From Methylomonas paludis (GTDB lineage Bacteria > Pseudomonadota > Gammaproteobacteria > Methylococcales > Methylomonadaceae), in contig NZ_CP073754.1 of NCBI RefSeq assembly GCF_018734325.1, forward strand, positions 930,001-994,000: 64,000 nucleotides of DNA, in the 5' to 3' direction. Positions 45,811 to 53,163 of this stretch are shown in pieces. The translations under genes and the position numbers were made by a program. Position 1 is the first letter of the stretch. Every line of letters starts with the position of its first letter. The notes below the pieces were generated by a model, which was not told where the DNA came from, made no database searches, and saw only the letters and a list, made by a program, of their open reading frames with translations.

Positions 45811-47222
45811 AAGCTCAACTCCCCCTGTATGGATGCGTTTAGTTGTTGATCAATAATGGCTACTATTTGCTGGTAACGTTCTCCGCCGCCTTTAAAGTCT
45901 TGGTTAATGCCTAACCAGGCTTCTGCTATGTGGATGGCAATAGTTTTGATTTGTGCGCGGTTGGCTGTGCCGCTTACCAACTGGAGATGACGATGGGTTT
46001 TGGTTATGCCGCTAAAAAAGGCCTGGAATTTAAGTGCTTCTGGATGTTGGCTATCCAGCAGGCTTTTAATTAGTAGTACGTCTTCCAGTAATTCATCCAG
46101 CAATTGCCGGATGATATTGGTCAGCCGTTGGGTTAGCTGGTCATTGGTAGGTAAGGTGGAGTGGCTGGCTAATTTGCTGAGGGTTTTGCCTTTCAATGGC
46201 TTGGCATTGATCAAATATTGGGGCTGATGGATCAGACGTATCAACCTGTCCGGCGTATCCCGTCGGACTGGCGGCGGCAGGATTTTAGGATGTTGTTGTT
46301 TACCGGAAAAATCCATTAGTATCGCCGCGATATTACGGGCGTTGGTGCCACCGTATTCGGCGGCTTCGATATTGAATAATGGACGGTTGCCGATCTGATT
46401 TTCTTCGGTATGAACAAGTGCTTCTCTGCGCCATTGTCCCAGCCAGGCCGCCGCCGCCACACTCAGCATGGGCGTAATGCTAATGGTTTGCTCATCGCCT
46501 GTAGTTTTAAACAGTAATTGGGCGTGGAGGGGCGATAACTCGGCGGGTAGTTGGCTTGCTTTACTGTGCCATTGTTTAACTATGATTTCGTCCAGACCAA
46601 TTTGCTGGAGGAAATCAGTTAGCACTGGGTCTTTGTTCAGCAACATGCTGAATACCGATGCCGGTTTGCCGGCGAGATAAAACACAAACTCAAAGAAAAA
46701 CCGGGCGCCGACTAAAGTGGCATCACCTTCAATTGTGCTGGTAGCCAGGCTGGCGGCGCTGGCGGGAATCACAGACAAATCAGGGCAGGGCGTTTTGGCA
46801 AATTTGGGGGCGCCTTCGTTGGCGGGATTGCGCACTTTGGGGATGTGAGTTGCCAGACGAGCTACGGCCTTGTTGAGTAGCGGGGTAATGCGGCTCAGTC
46901 GTATGGCATGCCAATAATCGGGTTGCTGGAGTATGTCTAACCAGTCTGTTACGTTATCGGTCTTGTTAACCAGCGCCAGCGCCAGACTCAAGGCAGTGTT
47001 CAATTCCTGGTTATCATGCAAATGCAATCTATACTGATCTTGTCCGGCAGCCTGAAATAATTGTTTTTGAAAGGTTTTTGCCAGATCTTTTTCCTTGTTG
47101 GCTAGGCCGTGCTGTAGGGCTAGGGTTAAGGCTGCCAGGGTGTTGCCTTGCTGTTGGTATATGGATAGGGCAGGCAAGGCTTTGGGTTGTTCGGATTTGA
47201 GTTTTTTGGATGGGCTTGCCAT
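45807..47222 (-). CDS. cas8f: Cas8f (Csy1) large subunit of the Csy complex
   Basis: 471-residue large subunit of the type I-F complex (434 in Pseudomonas); it recognises the CC PAM and opens the target. The Csy1-type features include IEAAEYGGTNARNIAAILMDF near residue 300 and a helical C-terminal bundle. The ATG is preceded by AGGAGG 8 nt upstream, and by an 11-codon leader ORF whose stop touches it. It is the first gene of the cas8f-cas5f-cas7f-cas6f operon. A promoter is predicted about 70 bp upstream of the start, beside a site that matches a mini-CRISPR guide. Confidence 0.9.
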   Translation of the reverse strand: MASPSKKLKSEQPKALPALSIYQQQGNTLAALTLALQHGLANKEKDLAKTFQKQLFQAAGQDQYRLHLHDNQELNTALSLALALVNKTDNVTDWLDILQQPDYWHAIRLSRITPLLNKAVARLATHIPKVRNPANEGAPKFAKTPCPDLSVIPASAASLATSTIEGDATLVGARFFFEFVFYLAGKPASVFSMLLNKDPVLTDFLQQIGLDEIIVKQWHSKASQLPAELSPLHAQLLFKTTGDEQTISITPMLSVAAAAWLGQWRREALVHTEENQIGNRPLFNIEAAEYGGTNARNIAAILMDFSGKQQHPKILPPPVRRDTPDRLIRLIHQPQYLINAKPLKGKTLSKLASHSTLPTNDQLTQRLTNIIRQLLDELLEDVLLIKSLLDSQHPEALKFQAFFSGITKTHRHLQLVSGTANRAQIKTIAIHIAEAWLGINQDFKGGGERYQQIVAIIDQQLNASIQGELSL

Positions 47223-47258
47223 TTAAACACCTCCTGTCATGCAATTTGGGCTGGTCAT
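47223..47258 (-). CDS. Eleven-codon leader ORF upstream of cas8f
   Basis: ATG at 47258 with AAGGAGT 6 nt before it, encoding MTSPNCMTGGV, then a TAA directly followed by the cas8f ATG. The last codons contain the AGGAGG of cas8f, so translation of the ORF would clear or block that site. It lies below the predicted cas8f promoter. Too short to judge by homology. Confidence 0.45.
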   Translation of the reverse strand: MTSPNCMTGGV

Positions 47259-47291
47259 TTTTTACTCCTTGAATGGGTAAAGCGAAGCAAT

Positions 47292-47321
47292 AGCTTAGAA
47301 TATCTGCTAGAAGTAAGTCAA
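47292..47321 (-). promoter_or_regulatory. Predicted promoter of the cas8f-cas5f-cas7f-cas6f operon
   Basis: On the minus strand TTGACT (47321-47316) and TAAGCT (47297-47292), 18 bp apart, lie 70-100 bp upstream of cas8f. The -35 box is strong and the -10 weaker (three of six). The mini-CRISPR target lies 7 bp upstream of the -35 box. Confidence 0.6.
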
Positions 47322-47328
47322 CTATATT

Positions 47329-47344
47329 TAAAACATTAATCTGG
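47329..47344 (-). promoter_or_regulatory. Target site of the mini-CRISPR guide, with CC PAM
   Basis: On the minus strand the site reads CC-AGATTAATGTTTTA. The mini-spacer at 47645-47657 (extended by one base) reads AGATTGATGTTTTA, so 13 of 14 agree and CC is the type I-F PAM. The one mismatch is at position 6 of the guide, a base type I complexes do not pair. The site lies upstream of the -35 box of cas8f. Confidence 0.8.
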
Positions 47345-47426
47345 ATTTTTTATTAGTAAGCTGCGCCTAACTATTAAGCGGATAGGTTTCGCTCTCGCTC
47401 TACCCATCTTATCTTGTTTATTTTTT

Positions 47427-47559
47427 GTAACTATTCAGCGTCCAATTATCACTTTAAAAAACAGGCAGTTGTAGGATGTGCTAAACGCAGTGCAGCGCAT
47501 CATTCGAAGCTAACTACCTATTTAAAAAGGATAATAAAAAATTTACGCTAAATAATTGC
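47427..47559. repeat. 133-bp MITE-like element in the cas8f upstream region
   Basis: Starts GTAACTATTCAGCGTCC and ends CGCTAAATAATTGC, near-complementary termini. A second 133-bp copy lies at 58655-58787 and a 68-bp version at 60896-60963. Inside it a GATGTGC/GCGCATC hairpin (47475-47501) surrounds a 13-nt loop. It separates the cas8f promoter from the mini-CRISPR. Confidence 0.75.
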
Positions 47560-47574
47560 GATTTTTTTAGCATT

Positions 47575-47692
47575 AAAAATCAGACTGAGAGTTACAGTCG
47601 CGCTCTGTTGAACGCGACCGGATACCGCCTGAGCGGCGGTGAGTAAAACATCAATCTTTTCTAAATCGCCTAGGCGGCGCTTCTGCATTTTA
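47575..47692 (-). ncRNA. CreR-like mini-CRISPR: Cas-regulating RNA gene
   Basis: Two degenerate 28-bp I-F repeats (47617-47644 and 47658-47685, each 20 of 28 identical to the array repeat) around a 13-nt spacer (AGATTGATGTTTT on the minus strand). The right copy keeps all 8 nt of the crRNA handle (TTTAGAAA) and a 4-bp stem CGCC/GGCG. The left copy keeps the full CCGCC/GGCGG hairpin and has lost the handle. Thus exactly the parts of a working crRNA remain. A TAAAAT -10-like box lies at 47692-47687 (no good -35). A GACTG/CAGTC stem followed by TGATTTTT (47599-47575) could end the RNA. The guide matches the site at 47329-47342. CreR RNAs that make type I effectors repress their own operon are known from other subtypes; this instance is inferred. 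Confidence 0.78.
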
Positions 47693-47753
47693 ACTGATTT
47701 TGCCGGGGGGCAGGAATGATTGTCCAGGGCGCTATTACCCGGCAGATTTGGTG

Positions 47754-50700
47754 TTAGTTGGTAGGGCTGCGTGGACAATAACCCAAAGCCCAATGAAAGT
47801 AGTAGGCTGGGTTTTGATAGTAATCGAGATCACAAAATAAGGCCTGATACGCTTCGTAAGCCGGTTGCGGGGTTACGGCAAAATGAGCGCGGACATCATT
47901 GGCCAGAGCATTAAAAAATATCCTCTCCTCAAGCATTTTGGTTTGCTCAGAACTTACCAGTTCAACCGTGCTATTGTCCGGGCAAAGCCTGTCATCACAG
48001 TCCTGCACATAGAATTTTTTAAATAGATTATCCAGATCGGTATAGCAGCAGTAAATGGTAATGGTTTTAGTCAAGCTTTCTCGAAAGCGGTTTAAACAAT
48101 ATTGAGCTTTGGTCAGAGCCAATGCTGGATTGCCCGTGTTTGTTGTTGGCGATAGATAGGCGTTTAGCGATTGTTTGCCAGACTCAGAGTTATCATCATA
48201 ATGATCGCAAAGTTTCTCATAACCATCGAGATGTTCCAGTGTGCCGATGGGGTTTTCATCATAACTATAAGTAGTTTTATCCGGTGCTAACAAGCATAAG
48301 CTGGAATTCAAGCCTTGTTGTTGCCAAAGTTGAATAGGCAAGGCTTGTTTAGCCAAGTCGATACGGTGGGCTTTGCCTTTGCCAAAGTTGATATCCAGAT
48401 TGGGGAAAAATTCCGGTATTTCACTTAAAACTGGTAGGCAGACTAATCTGTCCTTAGTCTCAATCCCAGGTTTCCCCCACAGAAATACATTGTCTAAGCC
48501 AAATGTTTTATATTTGTCAGCATCATACTGTGCTGAAAATGCTCGTAACGGCTGGCTCAGGATTAATATATTAAGTTTATCCCAGGGCTGGGGGCGGTGG
48601 CGGCGTACCCGTCCGGCTGCTTGCACTTCGCCGCGCACTGAGCGCGGTTCTAGAATGGCCCAGTCGTAATCGTGGTCGCGCCCGGTTTCTTGTAAAGTGG
48701 TGGTAACGACTATGATCATTAAGTCCTGTTTGGTCTTGGTTTTAGTTTGGGCCAGTGCGGCCTGTAATTCGGGCAAGTCCTGCCAGTTTGAGTCGTGTTT
48801 GCGATTGTTAAGCTGATTCAGCTTGGCATCCATTAAACCCAGCACCAGACGCGGATGTTTGGCGTGGTAACAGACTACTTGATAGTTGTATGCGTCCTGA
48901 TGGTTTTGGCGTTCTAATAGCCATCGGCTGTAGCGCCAGGCTTGTTTGGCGGTATTAAAGCGGATAAAACCGATGGAAACGTTGATGTTGTCGATTTTCT
49001 GCGCGTTAATTTGGTGGAGTTGGTAACAGCCCTGGAGAATTTCAGCGTAAATTTGGGATTTTAAGTGCCTGGTTTTATCGGTAGCTTGTGCCAGTGGGGT
49101 CAGGCGCAAAATATCCAAATGACGGCGTTGTGCCGTAGCTTGAATTTTTATGCAGGTGCGCTTGACGTAATCATTGTAATGCAACATTAATTTGGCCGGA
49201 ACGTGGGTGTGAAGATCGTGGCATTCAACTTCCAGACCGGGCTGGTTGCCGGCAAAGATCAGTCGGGCGGGAAGCGGGTGGGCTGTGTGGGAGTTAAAGC
49301 TGGGTGCGTCCAGTTTGGCTTTTATGCATAAGCCCCGCCACCAGGCGTCAAACAGGCCTTGTACCACATACGGCCCCATTGTGGCTGACATTAATACCAC
49401 ATGGCGACCAGCCAGCCCAACCATGAAACATAGTTTGCCCAGGGTGATCAGATCTTGGGCGCTGTAGTTGTCTATTTCGTCCAGTATCAGATCGGATGTG
49501 AAGATGCGTAATGCCATTCGCGCATCACCACCGCTGGTGGCGTGGGTGGCTGGAACCAGATGGTCAACGGTACAGGCGACTATTGGGGTTTCCAGCAATT
49601 GCAGGCCGCGTTGGCCTAGCCACTCATGAACAATCTTGAATAAGGCCGGTCGGTCGCGTTTGCCTTGGCAGTCTCCATCTAGGTGGGCGTCCAGGCAATC
49701 CAGCCAGGGCATATTGTCGGGATTGAGGGTGTTAATATCTTTCCCGCCTACGCTGTAGCCGTTTTCGTCATCGGCTGTGGTGTTTTCCTTACCATTTTTG
49801 GATGCCTCGCTGGATTCGCTGGAATTTTGGGTGTCGTCCAAGACTAGGCCTCCCACTAAGGTGACAAAATCTTCTTGGCTAATCAGCGCTTGTTCGCGTA
49901 ATGCAGTTGCAGATTGCAGGGTTAGTGAGCGTAAGCCTAAAGCCAACGTATAACGCAAACGCGGTTCACCCTGTTCATCCTTAGGGCTGATGGCTGCCAG
50001 CAAGCGCACGCCGGCCAAGGTTTTGCCGCTGCCGGTTTCTGCCAGGATGGCGGCAAATACCGGGCGATTTTCCAGGGTGTGTTGAGCGGCTTCAGCGAGT
50101 TTTTGTTGCCAGTAAAAATTGGGGGCTGTAATGGGGATTCGCGCTTGAGACGTTATCTGTAACCCGGCAGAACGGAAATGCCCGGCATTAGCCAGCAGGG
50201 TTTTTAGTTTGCGGGTGAGTTTTTCCACGCGCAGCAAATGTTGGGGGAGGGTGTCGCCCCAGTAGGGTTTTTGCTGTTCCTGATAGGTGTTGGCGTAGGC
50301 TGGCTGGCTGGGTGAGGCTTTGTCTACCGCCAGTTTGCTGGTATTGCATTGAATGCTGGCTAAGTGGTCGGCGGCAATCAGCAGGGGACGGTTGTAATGT
50401 ACGTTTGCCAAAATCCAGTCGCCGGTGTTTGTGGTTAAATCGGCGCGTAAGTCTGGGTATTGCTTGAGTAGTGCGCTGATTTTTTCTGCAATGGCGGCAA
50501 CTTGGGTTTGCCATTTAGGTTCTTGCCAGGGTAGTTGGCTGTTTGCGGCTTGTTGGCTGAGGGTTCGGGTGGCGACTTTGCCGTCTTGCGATGTTGTTTG
50601 ATTGACGTGTGTGCTTTTTTTAGTGGGGTCTTTGGCGCATACTTCAATTTGGTCATTGCCGGCTGGTAAACGGTGATGGCTTAACACCAGCCAGCTTACC

Positions 50701-51347
50701 AGACTAAAAATAGGCGCGGTTGCCAGCCATGTCTTGAGTTGTTTGGGGCTGAGATTGGGAAAGTGTGTGGGTTGGTTTTTGGTTTCAAACAGCAGTTCGC
50801 CCTCCGGCCACAGCGGATCCGCCTTTGCCAGTTCCGTGAGAAAAACCTGATCATCAGGTGGCTGGCTGGCGGCAAAGCGCTGTTGCAGCATCAAAAAGCC
50901 TACCAGATCATGCCGGTATTCTTCATGGTGATATGCGCTTCGCAGTTTGCCCTGAAAGGCCAGTGTGGCTTTGCCGATGTCGTGCAGCAATGCTGCCATG
51001 CGTCGGCATAGATATACCAGTTCTGCATAGGGGCCTAGTGGTTCGGTGCTGTATTCTTTGCGGATGTGCGTGGTGCGAAAGGCATAACGGCCTTGGGAAT
51101 CATAAAAGTCTTTTTGGCCGGCTATCCATTGCAGTTCCAAGCGATTGCGGCTCATGACCCGGTGACAGCTTACAGAGCCGGCTTTACTAACTGTTTTTTT
51201 AATTTCCTGATGCAGATCTTTCAGACCTTCTTCGCTGATGTGCCCGGCCCAGACCCGGCTGCCGATTTGCGGCAGATATTTGGCCAGTACCCGTCGGGTA
51301 CGTTTCCAGGCTTTGCCTTCCGATTCGTTGATTAATACCACTAACAT
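47754..51347 (-). CDS. cas3: Cas2-Cas3 fusion (type I-F helicase-nuclease)
   Basis: 1197 residues. The N-terminal ~95 residues are a Cas2 domain (MLVVLINESEGKAWKRTRRVLAKYLPQIGSRVWAGHISEEGL). An HD nuclease follows (MAALLHDIGKA, residues about 117-127), then a superfamily 2 helicase with Walker A AETGSGKT near 437 and the DExD box LILDEIDNY near 622. Later motifs include VVTTTLQETGRDHDYDW and AGRVRRHRPQ. The Cas2 fusion marks subtype I-F: the protein degrades targets bound by the Csy complex and, with Cas1, takes part in spacer uptake. It starts 2 bp after the cas1 stop. It lies in a separate transcription unit from cas8f, with the regulatory gap between. Confidence 0.95.
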   Translation of the reverse strand: MLVVLINESEGKAWKRTRRVLAKYLPQIGSRVWAGHISEEGLKDLHQEIKKTVSKAGSVSCHRVMSRNRLELQWIAGQKDFYDSQGRYAFRTTHIRKEYSTEPLGPYAELVYLCRRMAALLHDIGKATLAFQGKLRSAYHHEEYRHDLVGFLMLQQRFAASQPPDDQVFLTELAKADPLWPEGELLFETKNQPTHFPNLSPKQLKTWLATAPIFSLVSWLVLSHHRLPAGNDQIEVCAKDPTKKSTHVNQTTSQDGKVATRTLSQQAANSQLPWQEPKWQTQVAAIAEKISALLKQYPDLRADLTTNTGDWILANVHYNRPLLIAADHLASIQCNTSKLAVDKASPSQPAYANTYQEQQKPYWGDTLPQHLLRVEKLTRKLKTLLANAGHFRSAGLQITSQARIPITAPNFYWQQKLAEAAQHTLENRPVFAAILAETGSGKTLAGVRLLAAISPKDEQGEPRLRYTLALGLRSLTLQSATALREQALISQEDFVTLVGGLVLDDTQNSSESSEASKNGKENTTADDENGYSVGGKDINTLNPDNMPWLDCLDAHLDGDCQGKRDRPALFKIVHEWLGQRGLQLLETPIVACTVDHLVPATHATSGGDARMALRIFTSDLILDEIDNYSAQDLITLGKLCFMVGLAGRHVVLMSATMGPYVVQGLFDAWWRGLCIKAKLDAPSFNSHTAHPLPARLIFAGNQPGLEVECHDLHTHVPAKLMLHYNDYVKRTCIKIQATAQRRHLDILRLTPLAQATDKTRHLKSQIYAEILQGCYQLHQINAQKIDNINVSIGFIRFNTAKQAWRYSRWLLERQNHQDAYNYQVVCYHAKHPRLVLGLMDAKLNQLNNRKHDSNWQDLPELQAALAQTKTKTKQDLMIIVVTTTLQETGRDHDYDWAILEPRSVRGEVQAAGRVRRHRPQPWDKLNILILSQPLRAFSAQYDADKYKTFGLDNVFLWGKPGIETKDRLVCLPVLSEIPEFFPNLDINFGKGKAHRIDLAKQALPIQLWQQQGLNSSLCLLAPDKTTYSYDENPIGTLEHLDGYEKLCDHYDDNSESGKQSLNAYLSPTTNTGNPALALTKAQYCLNRFRESLTKTITIYCCYTDLDNLFKKFYVQDCDDRLCPDNSTVELVSSEQTKMLEERIFFNALANDVRAHFAVTPQPAYEAYQALFCDLDYYQNPAYYFHWALGYCPRSPTN

Positions 51348-51349
51348 GG

Positions 51350-52246
51350 TTAAGCGCTGGGCTGGTCGGTTGGGTTTATGTCGCCGTTACAGGCGGCGGT
51401 TAGTTCGGCAAATAAACATTTCAGGGCTTTAATTTCATCCAGGGTTGCCAGGGCACGGCGCCGGAACTGACTTTCGTTTTCTTTATTGGCAACTGCCAGA
51501 AATGCGTTGGGCATGATGGCGGCGTCTTTAACCAAGTCGGCAAGGTCAAACACCAATGCACCGCGCCGAGTTTTACCGTGTAATACCGGCAGGCTGTGGG
51601 GTATGCCCAATATCCATAAACTGCAAGCCGCCAAACCGTAAGCCAGATAATTACCGTTATCCAGAAATTGATTGGTCAGATCAAGCGCTTTGGGTTGGCG
51701 GGTAAATTGGGTGCTGAAGTGCCGGGATAGTAGGGCGTACAGTTGTTTGGCGAACCAGGCTTCGGCAATTAACACGCCCTGAGTGTCGGCGGCTGCGGCC
51801 ACCCTGGCCAGAAAGTTGTCGGCGATTTCCCGACAGTTGATTTCTACGCCGTCCAGTTTCAGCCAGACTTTACAAACCAATTCAGCACGTACTTTTTGCC
51901 AGTGCTTGGCAATCGCCAGCCGGCTTACCGGATTTTCCCATAAGGGATACCATTTTTGCAGATATTCCGGTTCGCGGTATTCGTTAAGGGCGGCAAGATA
52001 AATCGGTGTAGCGCCGCCGGCGCAAAAGCCGATTAACATGCCTTGCGAGGCGGCCAGCCGCGCAGCCTGTTGAGTGATTGAAGTGCCGGGGCCTAACAGT
52101 AATACCGAGGTATTGCCATAGGGTATGGCGAAATGCTGCTCCAGGGCCTCTTTGCGTTTGACATAAACCAAGCGTTCGTCGGCTGCCTGTACCCGGCAAT
52201 GCTCTAGATATTCTATGGTGGTTTTATGAGTTGGCAAAATCGGCAT
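51350..52246 (-). CDS. cas1: Cas1 integrase, type I-F
   Basis: 298 residues from the ATG at 52246; a TTG at 52303 would add 19 residues. Type I-F Cas1 features are the N-terminal YLEHCRV, LLLGPGTSITQQAARLAASQGMLIGFCAGGATPIYL, the active-site Glu region LIAEAWFAKQLYALLSRHF, the catalytic His in LPVLHGKTRRGALVFDLADLVKDA, and the matching Asp in DLADL. It integrates new spacers at the leader end of the array. It is the first gene of the cas1-cas2/3 unit and is read toward the array, as usual in I-F loci. Confidence 0.95.
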   Translation of the reverse strand: MPILPTHKTTIEYLEHCRVQAADERLVYVKRKEALEQHFAIPYGNTSVLLLGPGTSITQQAARLAASQGMLIGFCAGGATPIYLAALNEYREPEYLQKWYPLWENPVSRLAIAKHWQKVRAELVCKVWLKLDGVEINCREIADNFLARVAAAADTQGVLIAEAWFAKQLYALLSRHFSTQFTRQPKALDLTNQFLDNGNYLAYGLAACSLWILGIPHSLPVLHGKTRRGALVFDLADLVKDAAIMPNAFLAVANKENESQFRRRALATLDEIKALKCLFAELTAACNGDINPTDQPSA

Positions 52247-52532
52247 GATTTTAGTGGTTAACCCGGCAATTCCATTGGGCTGAACAGCATAAGGGCTAAT
52301 CAAAAATGCCGCAATTGATATTTAAACAATAAAGCAGTGCCAAATTTTTTAATTTTTGGCATAAATGCCAACCCTAACGGTATCGGATTCGTTGCGGTTC
52401 ATCATCAACCCCTAGTAGTCGACCAATCTTATTTTGACGAATACGGCATATGATGTGCCAAACCCAATAAAACCCATCGCTCGAAGCTAACCACTTATTT
52501 AAAATTGATTTACGGTTATTAAAGCCAGGAAT

Positions 52533-53110
52533 CCGTAGCCTCGATGCAACGCAGTGGAATCGAGGAATTCACCGCGCAGCCTCAATCAAACCAGCGTCAG
52601 CAGACTTCATCAATACCCACCACCGCTTCAACCAAAATCAACTATCAACACAAACACAGCCTCAATCAAAGCGACCCGTAGCCTCGATGCAACGCAGTGG
52701 AATCGAGGAATTCGCCGCGCAACCTAAATCAAACCAGCGTCAGCAGACTTCACCAATACCCACCCCTCTATAACCAAAATCAACTATCAACACAAACACA
52801 GCCTCAATCAAAGCGACCCGTAGCCTCGATGCAACGCAGTGGAATCGAGGAATTCGCAGCACAACCTAAATCAAACCAGCGCCAGCAGACTTCGCCAATG
52901 CCCACCCCTCTATAACCAAAATCAGCTATCAACGCAAACACAGCCTTAATCAAAGCGCCCCGTAGCCTCGATGCAACGCAGTGGAATCGAGGAATTCACC
53001 GCGCAGCCTCAATCAAACCAGCGTCAGCAGACTTCATCAATACCCACCACCGCTTCAACCAAAATCAACTATCAACACAAACATAATCTTAATCAAAGCG
53101 ACCGCCATGT
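52533..53110. repeat. Tandem array of 143-bp units, right of the cas genes
   Basis: Copies start at 52533, 52676, 52818 and 52960 (143, 142 and 142 bp apart) and match the arrays at 24891, 35055 and 36749. A further dispersed repeat (52415-52500, TAGTCGACCAATCTTATTTTG) lies just before. With the copies at 35055-37183 they bracket the CRISPR-cas locus. Confidence 0.9.
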
Positions 53111-53163
53111 AATTTGCCAAACCCAATAAAGCCCATCGCTCGCAGCTCGCCACCCCAACAACC

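Noticed and set aside
47617..47685. Reading the two degenerate repeats as an ordinary remnant of an array
   Set aside because: The spacer is 13 nt rather than 32, the surviving parts are exactly handle and hairpin, and the guide matches the neighbouring promoter with a PAM. A remnant would not show these together.
47223..47692. A CreTA toxin/RNA-antitoxin pair instead of a Cas-regulating RNA
   Set aside because: The targeted promoter leads straight into cas8f and the only small ORF is 11 codons long and joined to it. Autorepression explains it with fewer assumptions; the toxin option is noted under the leader ORF.
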